Assembly: GCA_921293015.1 (NCBI GenBank)
Contig: OV121086.1
Location: 26,956,254-27,020,253 of the forward strand
Direction: 5' to 3'
Length of the DNA stretch: 64,000 nt
From: Phorcus lineatus
Taxonomy: Eukaryota > Mollusca > Gastropoda > Trochida > Trochidae
How positions within the stretch are numbered: the stretch's first letter is position 1; each line of letters begins with the position of its first letter. A program made the translations under genes and the position numbers. Shown piece by piece: positions 1 to 12,058 of this stretch. The notes under the pieces are model-generated. The model searched no databases. It was not told the DNA's origin and saw only the letters and a program-made list of their open reading frames with translations.

Positions 1-1
1 G

Positions 2-11
2 GAAATTGAAA
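2..11 (+). promoter_or_regulatory. ISRE/IRF-like motif
   Basis: GAAATTGAAA fits the IRF consensus GAAANNGAAA exactly. It is 10 bp long in AT-rich DNA and could be chance. It is listed because a kappa-B site lies nearby, upstream of a cytokine-like gene. Confidence 0.2.
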
Positions 12-185
12 GTGCCCTATTTAAGAATAAAAGGGTTTTTTTATAAATTACAGTTCGCAAAGTTAAAACACGTTTATCAAGTATACGAATATCAGTGTGA
101 TAAACAATAAGATGAGAACACTCAGGAAATGCCACGTACATGACCACGCTATTTTGTCTGACATCGTTCGCCCCCGTCATGTGAA

Positions 186-196
186 GGGGAATCCCC
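186..196. promoter_or_regulatory. Consensus kappa-B (Rel/NF-kB) site
   Basis: GGGGAATCCCC is an 11 bp palindromic match to the Rel consensus GGGRNWYYCC. It lies about 580 bp upstream of the first ATG and about 65 bp upstream of a TATA-like box. The match is exact; function is inferred. Confidence 0.4.
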
Positions 197-773
197 GATG
201 CTGAATAACAGCCATGACTGTGGCTCTAAATATAGCCGGTCGAAAGTCCTGGATAGAGCTATAAGAACGAGCACACGTGCTCTCTCAAAGACTACTGGCG
301 ACTGAAGCCGTTAACTGAACGCTTCCATTCCAAAGCCAGTTGAGTGAATGCAAGGGGCTTTACTAGATAGCCTGTGTTAGCCTGTGTTAGACTTCGAGTC
401 AAAAGCAAGGTATTGCATCGTATGTTTATATTGTTCATACTATATATTTGTTTCTTGGAAGTTGCAATGTGCTCCATGGTATATGTTTCTTAGAAACTGA
501 GAAGCGGTTACGGCTCAATGAAGTTGTGTGTATCTTTTGAGCTGTAAACGTTTACGGCGCGATGAACACATTTTGTTTTCTTCGGGTATACTAAGAGGTG
601 AATCTTACTAACTGAAGCTATCGCTTATATCTGATATTGATTGTGAAACTTTTTCTTTTGAAGCTCACTCGCTGATTAGAGTTGGTGGAGACATAGGACT
701 GGAATCAATACCATCTTTTCTTCAAAGTTGTAATTCTGTTGTGACATTATAAACTTCATTTTCAAGGAATAAG

Positions 774-3700
774 ATGTTCAAGGTCAACGTTCCGGCGCTT
801 CTTCTGTGTGCTGGTGTATTGGTTCTTGCACTTCCGGTGAGGCGAAGGATTGGACATTACTTCGTGTTTTGGAAGACGTCATCGCAGGAACTTCTACCAA
901 ACTTGTCACATCTTCAGCAGAGAACTCGGGATCTTATACTGCACTATGTAAGTATGGACTTTCTTACTACAATTATCTAAAAAAAAACTATCATTATATC
1001 AGTGTGAAGTGTTCTAATTTACCTCTAGTTTGGATGATATTATTTCGTTTCTGTGTTTGAAGATTTTCTTATGGACGTTATTAGTGACTTTTTGATTTTT
1101 AGTTAAGAAACGATTTTTCAAACACACAAATACTTCGAACCTCTTTGATATTTCGATTGATATAAATATATTTGAAACCAATGTAAACAGATATGAATAG
1201 ATCTGGGTAAGATGTCTTATCGATCTGCTATACGTATACTCGTCCCACGCTTACACACATATCATGTTGTCGGAAGATTAAGCGCAGTAGAGTGTATGTG
1301 ATCATTAAATGTTAAGGGTCTACGAGTAGTTTATAGACTTAATTTTGTTTAAATTCAGTTTAATTTTCTACTTTTTAACAGCAGTGATATTATCAACATT
1401 ATGCTGTAGAGGCAAGGATAGATAACTTATTATTTATGATTTTTATCAAGAAGTTGTTAGCCATTTGTATGCCATTATCGTCACCATTTTCATTTCTTAA
1501 ATGCCTCTCAGAGATATCACCACCATTGTTATTCAATATTATATATTCTTTTGTTCTTCATTTCAATGGTTGATCTCTGCAGACTTGCACAAATTGTATC
1601 AAAAACCTTATCTTATTAATTCACAGTTAAGATCAATGACAAGGTGTCTGTTAAGTTAAGTGGTATTGACAAAACATTTGAGTTGCCAAGTGAGTGGTTA
1701 ACGTCTTGGAAGTGTGGTTAACGTCGTGAATGGACACAATGGACCTTATTTAATCTTAGCACATGTATGTCATGTATGATGAGCCACGTACACATTTAGA
1801 CTGTTTACAACCTAAGATATTCCATTTATAATGTTTGCACATGGATCGCTCTCACTACTCTGTCATTCGTGTTTTTTGTTGAAATTATGCCTGAGCTCTT
1901 AGAATTGCATGTGATGTTTATTAGAGGAGCACAGCATATGTTTTAGGATTCAAATTTGTCAACTTTATTAATGATGTTAATTTATCGGGAAGCACTATTT
2001 GTTTCCCAAAATCAAAACATTTCAAGCTTTTCGGTCATTATAGAGACAATAAAAAGGTTGCAATTATAGGATTCGAAAACAGGACAGTGGCGCTAATGAC
2101 TCAAACATTAGACTTTTCTACAGTATGCACGAACAAATATGGATTGGTAGTGTTTAGAAGATCATTTAAATGATTTTCATACAAAGTGGAGACAGATTTG
2201 CAACTAACTTTCATCTATATGACTGTCTTTGTACTATCATTGTAAACAGGAAAATATCTTAATTTTGTCAATTGAGAGATAAAGATGCAAGTTAAGTTAG
2301 AAAAGTTGACCTTCAGGGTAGGTGGTATTTTGGCTCTTATCCAAGCAACATAAAGATTCATGAAACATACTCTCTGTCTCTGTGTGAACAAAAGTCATAA
2401 AAATTGAATAAAACAGGATCACATTACGGGCGCAAGAAATATTCACCCTATGAGAATTTAAAAAATATGAAGAAATCATTCATTTGAATAGACTCTACTA
2501 TATACAGAGATTATAATAGAGTCATATAAACGGGGACGAATGCAACAAACACAAAGCGAGGACACTTGTTGTTAGGATATGCAGAAAATGCATCTCTGTG
2601 ACCGAAACATAGGATATATAAGGATACACCAAGACGTGTATAGACCTATATAAATCCTTGCTGAAACAAAGGCTAGGCACTTAATCATATCCTTCTCCTC
2701 TATGTGTAAGGGCGTAGCGATAACGATAACATCGGATAACTTTACTGTTCAAGGTAAACGTAAAAATTGTCCCACTGATTGGTTGTATGTATACCGCTGT
2801 GGTCTAAGCAACATGAGACGAGATCTTACGAGACTTTACAAGCGGAGCATTTCTCTCTATGGAGATTATATCGCGGTCAGATCAACTTGACCTTAAATAT
2901 AGACAACAATTTGGTCTCTTTCTCGAAAATAATGAAATTTTCATTACAGAGTCTTATTTCTGTCGAATAACATTGTAGTTTCTTCTCCGTATGCTAGCCA
3001 ACTTTCTTAGCAAGACGAGTCAAGGAGAACCTAATGCAGTTTGCATTATGAATAGGGCAGCTGTATTACTCGACGATGTCAGTCGCCTTCAGAAGTCGCC
3101 TTGAGAAAACGCTTGTACACTTAATAGGATTTTTTTTAAATCTGCAGAATGAGGAAAATCCGAGGCTTAAAAGTGACACAGATAATTTACACTATCACGC
3201 CATATTTAAACCCCCGCCTTACAGCGTTAGCGGGGGTATATAGCGTTCATTCTGTCCGTCCATCCGTCTGTCCGTCTGTCTGTCCGACTGTCTGTCCGTC
3301 CGTCACGAATCTTTGTCCGGCGCATTTCTCCTAAACTATACATGCTAGCTTCACCAAACTTCTTACACTTATTAACCATGATCCCTAAATGTGCCTTTTG
3401 AGGGTTAGACCAACAAATGATTTTAATTTTTTGCGGTTTCCATGGAAACATGACTAAAACAGTGACTCTATGCCCAAGTCCTTTGTCCGGAGCATTTCTC
3501 CTAAACAATACATGCTATCATCATCAAACTTCATACACTTATCAACCATGATCCCTAGATGTGCCTTTTGAGGGTTATACCAACAAATGATTTTTATTTT
3601 TTGCGGTTTCCATGGAAACATGACTAAAACAATTACTCTATGACCAAGTCCCTTGTCCGGAGCATTTCTCCTAAACTATACATGCTATCTTCATCAAACT

Positions 3701-6700
3701 TCATACACTTATTAACAATGATCCCTAGATGTGCCTTTTGAGGGTTAGACCAACAAATGATTTATTATTTTTGCGGTTTCCATGGAAACATGACTAAAAC
3801 AGTGACTCTATGACCAAGTCCTTTGTCCAGAGTATAACTTCTAAACTATACATGCTATCTTCACCAAACTTCATACACTTATCACCCATGATCCCTTGAT
3901 GTGCCTTTTGAGGGTTAGATCAACAAATGATTTTTATGTTTTGCGGTTTCAATGGAAACATTACTAGAACATTGAATCTATGACAAAGTCCTTTGTCCGG
4001 AGCATATCTCCTAAACTATACATGCTATCTTCACCAAACTTCATACACTTATAAACCATGATCCCTTGATGTGCCTTTTGAGGGTAAGATCAACAAATGA
4101 TTTTTATTTTTTGCGGTTTCCATGGAAACATGACCAAAACAGTGAATCTATGACTAAGTCCTTTGTCCAGAGTATAACTTCTAAACCGTACATGCTATCT
4201 TCATCAAACTTCATACACTTATCAACTATGATCCATACGTGTGCCTTTTGAGGGTAAGACCAACAAATTATTTTAAATTTTTTGCGGTTTACATGAAAAC
4301 TAAAACAATGACTATCTGACAAAGTGCTTTTTCCTGAGCATATCTCCTAAACTATAAATGCTAGCTTCAACAAACTTAATACACTTATCAACCATGATCC
4401 CTAAGTGAGCTTTTTGAGGGTAAGACCAACAAATGATTTATTATTTTTGCGGTTTCCATGGAAACATGACTAAAACAGTGACTCTATGACCAAGTCCTTT
4501 GTCCGGAGCATTTCTCCTAAACTATACATGCTATCTTCACCAAACTTCATACACTTATCACCCATGATCCCTTGATGTGCCTTTTGAGGGTTAGATCAAC
4601 AAATGATTTTTATGTTTTGCGGTTTCAATGGAAACATTACTAGAACATTGAATCTATGACCAAGTCCTTTGTCCGGAGCATTTCTCCTAAACTATACATG
4701 CTATCTTCATCAAACTTCATACACTTATTAACAATGATCCCTAGATGTGCCTTTTGAGGGTTAGACCAACAAATGATTTATTATTTTTGCGGTTTCCATG
4801 GAAACATGACTAAAACAGTGACTCTATGACCAAGTCCTTTGTCCGGAGCATTTCTCCTAAACTATACATGCTATCTTCACCAAACTTCATACACTTATCA
4901 CCCATGATCCCTTGATGTGCCTTTTGAGGGTTAGATCAACAAATGATTTTTATGTTTTGCGGTTTCAATGGAAACATTACTAGAACATTGAATCTATGAC
5001 AAAGTCCTTTGTCCGGAGCATATCTCCTAAACTATACATGCTATCTTCACCAAACTTCATACACTTATAAACCATGATCCCTTGATGTGCCTTTTGAGGG
5101 TAAGATCAACAAATGATTTTTATTTTTTGCGGTTTCCATGGAAACATGACCAAAACAGTGAATCTATGACTACATGTAAGTCCTTTGTCCAGAGTATAAC
5201 TTCTAAACCGTACATGCTATCTTCATCAAACTTCATACACTTATCAACTATGATCCATACGTGTGCCTTTTGAGGGTAAGACCAACAAATTATTTTAAAT
5301 TTTTTGCGGTTTACATGAAAACTAAAACAATGACTATCTGACAAAGTGCTTTTTCCTGAGCATATCTCCTAAACTATAAATGCTAGCTTCAACAAACTTA
5401 ATACACTTATCAACCATGATCCCTAAGTGAGCTTTTTGAGGGTAAGACCAACAAAGAAAGTCAGACTATAGTTTGAAGCGGGGGTATGTGAGCTGTGCTC
5501 ACTTCTTTACTTGTTATCTATGTCTTTGCTGTAGATAACTTCCAAGATTACCTTTAAACACATTTCATCACCGTTCGGTTTTCGATCTAAATCTCGACTT
5601 TAAGCGGTTTATTCTCACTTTACTGAACTGTTAAGCATTGATATTCTAATTTTAATAACAACAACGTTGTATGGTTTGATATATTCGACTCCAATATTAT
5701 ACTCTTTGCCCCTTTAACAGTCTTTTATCTAACTAGGTTACCATTTTCATATGTCCATAAAGTCGCGAGTCCAAAGTAGATGATTAATAGAACGTATAAA
5801 AGGTGAACCCCAAGTGTAGTAAATTGTAAAAAAACTTTAAATTTTTTTATAGGGTTTAAGTGAAAAACCGCTGATAAAGGGGTTCGAAAGCCGGCATGTG
5901 AAATAGACATCAGACTATGGGCCTATTTCTTCCCTCTTCGCAAATGGTTGACCCCATTTCTTTCGGCCAATGTGAAACAGACATCACCAATTTATTTTCA
6001 CACCAAAACGTGTCTGATAACAGAACAGCACAGTACAAAGCATAACACGTGGAAATCTAAATATTATTGCTACCTTCTAACATGCGCAGTTAATGGAGCT
6101 ATTTTTGACATCACAGTTAAAAGGGTTCGCCGCTGGTCAATATCCCATGATAACCCGAACATATCATGTTTAAATGAAATCAACACCGGACGCTCTTCAC
6201 TTACATCGAATGTTTGGCATAAATACATATCACCAGGTTTTCAACACACACTTTGCGTGCACGTTAACTGTTAATAAATCACTTATATTTGCATACTAAT
6301 GCATTCTAGGTTATCGCTTTATGTTGGATGTTTAATAAGCGAGACATTCAGATGAAACTCACTACTTTTATGTGAATGAACTGTATTAGAATCTTATTTA
6401 AGATTGTCGCTGTGAGGGATTGAAGATGTTATTTTATCGTTATAATGCATTCTCTAGGGCTTCTGATTTCAATATATTTTCTGCACTGCAAACAATTTAG
6501 AACCAACTGTGTATTGCCCAAATCATTTTAGAATATTTCCCCGACAACTTATTGTACCTCACTTACACAAACGATGCTTTGCAGTAATTAAAACATTGGG
6601 AGGGTAGAAATTATGCCATCAAGACGCTTGCCTATCGTATTTGGTCGGCCATGTTTTTTTTTTTAGGGAAAATGAAATGAAAAGGGGAGCGGTACTTTTA

Positions 6701-9700
6701 CAAATTTCACAACATGATAAAAATATACTATATGCATCAATTGATTATCCACAAATTAAGAAATGATTTATGATAAGACTTATCAACAATGCCTTTTAAT
6801 GCCGTAGCAAGTCTTTTCACTCTCGATGAATGGCTTCACTTCTCATTCTTGTTTTATTTTACCGAGTGTGCGCTCTCATTTATCTAGTTGTAAAATCTAA
6901 TTCAACCAAAATCTATCCTCAGTACAATACTTCCACTGGGTTATGTTACATTCATGTCACCTTGAATTTCGTTTCCACCAAAAACCCTATAGGACTGTCC
7001 TTTTTACTATTAAACGAAAATTGAAAAGTGCGTCAGTTAGTAAATCTGAAACCTTTCAAAGCAAATAGAAGATAAAACCCGGGTTGGTATTTGTATATAA
7101 AGGTTATATGACGATATGTAGAATACATTGGAATAGTACTTTTTATTTCGGCTTAAGAGCACATGTACACAGAAGAATTGTGTTTGATGTCACTAAAAAT
7201 TTACTTTTTCATGTATTTGACATTTTGGATGAATACGTGAGATGTTTCGAATGACTGTAATGCAGATGTGACATGTATGAAAGCCAATTGAAATAATACT
7301 GAAATGACAGCGTCTTTAAACTTATAGCCAATATCTACTAGGTAAGGTCACAGTAGATCTTGAGTGACTTTCCTTCCCTCTTCGTTGTTCGAATCAAATT
7401 TATGATCTGTTAACATGATTTCTTTTCCCGCATTTTTCAGTTTCATGAAGAGTATGTCAACCGGACGGCTGGTAGCGAGCACACTATGGATTCGGCCAAG
7501 GATCTCTATGATCGCTTGAATCTAACCAAGTTTCCAAGTGACCGAGTTTTAAGTCGAGAAAACAGGACAAACTTTATATTCATTAAGGTGTGTTTACTAT
7601 ATACCTGTGTTTAAAATGTGCGTATAGATTACGATTTAGATTACCATTTTAATCCCCAGACGGATAAGGTCTAAAAGCTTAAATGTAGTGTAAAATCTCA
7701 TTAGAATCCTCAGCCAATGGGTTTTAAAAGTTATCTTTTAATGCTGTTTTGCCTTGTATTATGTATTAAACAGCCTGACGAGTTAAACCCGAATGGCTCC
7801 AATTTTCAAGCAATGTAAAACGAGATAATTGTTGGCTGTGATTCTATGGATCTAATATAAAATCAGTTAGAAACTGATGTTTTCAAAACTGTTTTAAGCA
7901 ATGTAAAGCGATTCATGATCGAGTCTATAATGGCAAAAGATAACGATAGCGGAGGTTGGTCAGCATGGTCGGGTTTGAGAACCTACGGATCAGGAAAACC
8001 GCCAGGGGCTCGGAAACTTTGTCAGCAGTAGAGAACCATTCTCCATACAGAAAAGTTTAAGCGCAGTATCACCGCGGTCCGCTAGTTAAAACCGATGCTC
8101 GCAGGCTTTCTCCCTGCATAATACTGGCAGCAGTGATATTAATGAAATACCCCAACTCACATAACCTTCCCAAATCACCCTTTTATAAAAGTGAACCCCT
8201 CGCATAAGTGGATCCGCCATTGGTACTAGTTCATTTAAAACCGTTTCAAAGCTTAATCGTTTTCGTTCTTAATTTTAGCCTTGTGTTACAGGGCCTACTA
8301 AAGGAAAGCTACAGACTCTGTACTGCCTATGAGAAGATACTGGCTGTAGAGAAAGAGTTTCGCTGTGATGTCGCAAAGGTGAAAACGCTCTGTGACGACA
8401 CAAGGAAGATAGAGAAGGGTTTGACAGACGTAACAAGTACTTTGGAATCGCTGGTAACTAGATGATACATTTTTTATCTCGTGAGGCTTTAAAACATGTA
8501 CATACTTAGACTCGTCTCTGGCAATAGTGTGGGCATTAAAGGAATTTTTTTTATAAAGATCAAGCTCTTTACTGTTAAAATATCGATCTGTTTGACAAAA
8601 AAGCAGCATATGAACTGATATGGCAATCGATGGTCTTTCTGTGGATAATTGGTCTTTAAAGGGGCAGCAGTAACCTCCTTCTAGTCTGATTAAAATTGAC
8701 CGTATTCCGAGGAAAATAAGTTTTAAGAGTTTTGACTTATTTGAGATTCGAACTCTTTCTGTAACGGGCTTTCCTCTATACACGGTCTGACGGCAGCTAC
8801 AATAAGACTGTCTATATACCGAATACAGTATTTTCAACTTAGCACAAAGTATGAAGTAAAAGCAAAAACTGCTGACGAGCATTTATGGTATGAATACGTT
8901 TTAATCAGTTGAGGAAGGGAAATGGATGTGCGTACCTAAACTGAACATGTTACTTCCGATTGAGATCTGTTTCTTTTTATTTGAAAAAAGATTGCCTTGC
9001 AATTGGTAATATTTATTTTCGTTTTCGTGAGAGTTTTTAACCTAAAACCTTCTAATGCTCCTTTCAAGGCTATAGGACCAAGCAACGGGGAAATAATTGA
9101 TATTTATTAATTATTGGCTGATTTTAAAGCATCGTAATTATCTATGTACCTAATTGTATATCCCCTTGTCATTTGCACAACTATGTATGTGACCAATCTA
9201 CTGAATATTTACAATAAATTTGGTTTTATCTATAAGTATTTGTTACTTGCTAGGTTTCATTTTATGAAGTGCTATAACGTCCTCGTCATTTGTATTTTTG
9301 ATATATTTCCAGCTCAAAGATTTTTTCAAAGCAAGGACACAAATTGGCGTGACAACGAGACGTGAACGAAAAGTTTTGGCATATGTAAGTATTTCCTACC
9401 TGCCACATTATACCTTCTGAGGTAAAAGTTAAATAAAAGCAAGATTTTATTGGTTATAACTTCTTTATTAAGGACCGGAAAAGGTTGTTATCCAGAAAAT
9501 TTTATCCACGTCTTGATAACACTTTTCCTTTATAATCCCTGATATTGAATTATATTTTAGAGATACGAGGGGAAGTCAATAAGTTCATAGAAGTAGATAA
9601 AACAGAAGCCAGTGGCGGTGATATTAATTTTATTTTTCAATATAATCTCCCGAGATCTCGATGCACTTTGCCCATGCACTTGTCTCTGACAATGTCTTTG

Positions 9701-10332
9701 CCCTTGCGGTAGAAGTCAGATTGCCTATCAAGGAGTACTTTATGTACCAGTAGGTAACGCTTTACAACCACTTATGTAATATCCTGTTTAAGATGAGAGC
9801 GATCTCATGTAACGATGATAAATAACGGACATTTTATATGAAGCTGTAATTACGTTTTTTTTCGTATATAACTAGTTTTAACCCTGATAACTGAAGGACA
9901 ATTGTTTATGCCACTTACTCGAACACACCAAATGTCTACTGATAATTTGCAAGCTACAAGCATGTATTCATGCTAGTTTTAATACGTGTGGGGAATCAAC
10001 ACGATTTAGTAAAATGGATGCATGAACTTTATGTTGAAAAGGTATTAAATGCGTGCAAAAATGAATGATTAAAGTTTTAAAAATAAATTCTTTAAATGAT
10101 TTGCCGATTTCAGTTTAACAAGAAGAGACACACGGATGAAAACGAGATGATATTGAGGAACGACACGGAATCAGAAGATGATGCGTTCACGACAAAGGCT
10201 CACTTTTATCGTCGTCGCAACAGGGCCAGTGTCGGATTTCTTTACGCAGTATTCGTTCATCTCCACGACACGACGGGGACGATAGAGTATGCTTTAAAAC
10301 TCTTGGAACCTCCACGGGATGGAACAGCGTAA
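774..10332 (+). CDS. Secreted four-helix, class I (IL-6/LIF/CNTF-like) cytokine candidate, five exons
   Basis: Exons 774-947, 7441-7587, 8292-8453, 9313-9384 and 10114-10332 join without a frame break into 257 residues plus stop. Every intron has GT/AG ends (donors gtaagt, gtgtgt, gtaact, gtaagt) and is phase 0. Residues 6-22 form a signal-peptide core followed by RRR. Sequons lie at N43, N65, N85, N99 and N201; cysteines of the mature part at 117, 132 and 141. I judge amphipathic helices at about 36-66, 108-130, 132-170 and 209-250, with loops of about 40 residues between the first two and the last two. F210-x-x-K213 starts the last helix, where LIF, CNTF and oncostatin M carry their site III FxxK. 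All-phase-0 introns are usual for helical cytokine genes. The start is the only one whose frame stays open through every exon. Seen: exons, splice sites, motifs. Inferred: fold and family. It could be another secreted helical protein, and extra exons in the 6.5 kb intron 1 cannot be excluded. Confidence 0.6.
2245..2400 (+). repeat. Dispersed repeat, copy 1 (MITE fragment)
   Basis: This segment in intron 1 of the cytokine-like gene matches the reverse complement of about 37235-37380 with scattered differences, including the shared words aaacaggaaa, gagataaaga and ggtattttggctct. The copy at 37 kb also has an inverted partner arm, so this one is probably a truncated MITE. Confidence 0.55.
3211..5500 (-). 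mobile_element. Pearl/Helentron-like non-autonomous element with 13 tandem 170 bp modules
   Basis: The word ctttgtccgg and variants recurs at 3311, 3481, 3651, 3821, 3991, 4161, about 4326, 4497, 4667, 4837, 5007, 5183 and about 5349, giving a 170 bp period. The array is bounded on the left by a GC hairpin (CCCCCGC at 3211-3217 with GCGGGGG at 3230-3236) and a (GTCC/GTCT)n tract at about 3250-3305. On the right it ends in agcgggggtatgtgagc near 5475-5495. A tandem core between unique ends with a terminal hairpin resembles bivalve pearl elements and related Helentron derivatives (established knowledge). No transposase is encoded; short ORFs here are translated repeat. It lies in intron 1 of the cytokine-like gene. 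Confidence 0.7.
5501..7440. other. Remainder of intron 1, no gene recognised
   Basis: AT-rich intron sequence with short open frames only. A 108-codon frame at 5948-6274 shows no recognisable motif. An imperfect direct repeat (atgtgaaatagacatca / atgtgaaacagacatca) lies near 5896 and 5969. The pyrimidine-rich acceptor of exon 2 ends at 7440. Confidence 0.4.
9562..9760 (-). pseudogene. Mariner-family transposase remnant (3' end and TIR)
   Basis: Begins with a mariner-type terminal sequence acgaggggaagtcaataag. Read on the minus strand it contains a degraded stretch resembling the mariner C-terminus (C-M-G-K-V-H-R-D-L-G and a following tyrosine shortly before a stop). It is only about 200 bp long and lies in intron 4 of the cytokine-like gene. 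No catalytic residues remain. Confidence 0.5.
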
Positions 10333-10810
10333 TACCTGACACACTATTTTTTCCTCATTTTGGAACATTTGAGAATGACACGTCATACTGATCGATACAA
10401 CATGATGTGTTTTGAAAGTACAGGGACATTTCTTTAGTGGTTTCAAGCCGAATCAGGTGTGTTTCGAACCCCCGAGACATCGATGAGGGACGGAATTTAG
10501 AAAAATGTGTTGAAACCGCCGTCAGTGACACATCTCAACGATGGACACATTTAATTAGGTGTGTTCTGAATCAACTGGGTATGGAACAGCTGGTATGTTT
10601 GGAAACATCTCTGTGATGTGAAAGGTGTGTTTTTGAAACCGAGCGCTGATACATCTCAACGATGGACACATTTTCTTAGGTGTGTTTTTAAAACCATCGC
10701 GAGCAGTGACAAATCATAATGATGGACGCATTCAATTAGGTGGGTCTTTTAACATTCGTAAGCTGAAACGTCTTAATGTAGGACGCAACTAATAATTTGT
10801 GATTTTGTAA
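10333..10810 (+). repeat. Putative 3' UTR with degenerate ~55-60 bp tandem repeats
   Basis: Directly after the stop, a motif of the form ggtgtgttttgaaacc ... gtgacacatctcaacgatgg recurs at about 10508, 10625, 10681 and 10741 with progressive divergence. No AATAAA follows closely; an ATTAAA variant lies near 10985. The repeat probably forms part of the 3' UTR of the cytokine-like mRNA. Confidence 0.45.
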
Positions 10811-11536
10811 TCACGATGGTTTTCTTATCTTCATCGTGGACATATTTAAGATGTCTTAGAAAGCTTTGTTAGCAATTGATTTATCGCAAGTATTACCACG
10901 AAAAAAACGTTAACATGAAATATTTTATTTGACGTCATCGGCAAATGGAAATTAACGTTACAAAAAAAAAGACGAAAAAGAGTAATTAAATATGTAACTG
11001 GAATATTTTATTTAGCTTAACAGGCTTGAGAGGCCGCTGAGGCTACTGGCTTATGTTTCCGTAAAGTTTGCGTTTATTCATCTTTTTGATTAGAACCAAC
11101 CAAGAAACGCTAGAAACTGTGAAACTTCACTTAGTATTATGATGTAAAGATTTTATAGGCTATAATAGCTACAAGGCTTTTATAAAAGCTACAGGGGCCA
11201 AGGATTACACCTATTTCGACTTCATCTCCAGAAGAACAAAATCTTGCGTACAGACGCCAGGGCTATTACGGATTTTAATATATAGATGTTATGACCCTGT
11301 GGCCTCTAATAAGGTCTACAGGTGCCACGCCCTTTAAATTTCGTTTCGCCCTTATTCTTCAGAAGCAAACGCCCTAGAAGGCTACAATCCTACTTATGGA
11401 CTCCTTATGTAAACAAAGATAATAATTCATAGATTTTTTTATTACGTGGCTCATTTTAAGATGAATGTTTGAAATCTTGATGGACTATGTACGTAGCCAA
11501 TGACTATTTTTAATGTTGGAGTCCTTCTTAAGATTG

Positions 11537-11552
11537 TTTTTTTTTTTTTTTT

Positions 11553-11592
<40 letters not shown>
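11537..11592 (+). repeat. Homopolymer tract T26 G30
   Basis: Twenty-six T (11537-11562) are followed directly by thirty G (11563-11592). Lengths in such tracts are prone to assembly and polymerase error. Confidence 0.9.
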
Positions 11593-11593
<1 letters not shown>

Positions 11594-11702
11594 TTAAGGT
11601 TATTTCTTGACATAAATTGTCTCAAATGCAAAGATTAGATCTCTCAAATAAAGGGTAAAATACAGTTAGTCAGATGACGATAATTTTTTTCATCATTTGC
11701 TC

Positions 11703-12058
11703 AAAGGGGCAGTAGCTCGTGTTTTAGATATACAAACTTAATCACGAAATCGAAAAAAATGTACCCGTTGTAAGATTATGTCTTTTAATCTAAAAAAGCA
11801 GTATTAAAAAGAACATACCATGATGTGTTAAGCTATGCAAATGAACTTCGATACCGAAATTGATTCAAAGATGTTCACACAAAAATGGCCGCCAGTCGTT
11901 TTGACTTAATACTTTATTATATCCTCTACGATTGGGATGATCGGGTGAGGTATTTAGATGCTTCCAAACATCATAGATAATACATTTGGTCTTAATTAAT
12001 GTTAATCGGTGAAAGTTTGAAGAAATAAATATTTCTTAAACCCTGCTACTAACCTTTA
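11703..12058 (+). mobile_element. MITE, uninterrupted copy
   Basis: About 355 bp with related ends (aaaggggcagtagctcg at the left, the inverse of ...ctgctactaaccttta at the right). The same sequence, diverged, occurs at 18149-18376 plus 19739-19848, where a later MULE insertion splits it. No coding capacity. Confidence 0.5.

Larger units (their letters stand above)
1..773 (+). promoter_or_regulatory. Putative promoter and 5' UTR of the helical cytokine-like gene
   Basis: Non-coding stretch directly upstream of the start codon at 774. It contains a TATA-like CTATAAG near 258, a CACGTG E-box near 275, a kappa-B consensus at 186-196 and a GAAANNGAAA motif at 2-11. If the TATA-like box is used, transcription would begin near 285-290 and leave a 5' UTR of about 485 nt. 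The transcription start is inferred, not seen. Confidence 0.35.

Noticed and set aside
806-1060. Alternative frame over exon 1 of the cytokine-like gene
   Set aside because: Joined at the same donor it hits a stop in exon 2; only the 774 frame stays open through all five exons.
3227-5344. Several 60-93 codon frames in the 170 bp array
   Set aside because: Translated tandem repeat; identical peptides recur with the module.
5948-6274. 108-codon plus-strand frame
   Set aside because: Within intron 1 of the cytokine-like gene, no motif, composition like its surroundings.
8298-8882. 194-codon open frame on the minus strand
   Set aside because: It is antisense to exon 3 of the cytokine-like gene, has no recognisable motif and no splice support, and the sense exon is better supported.
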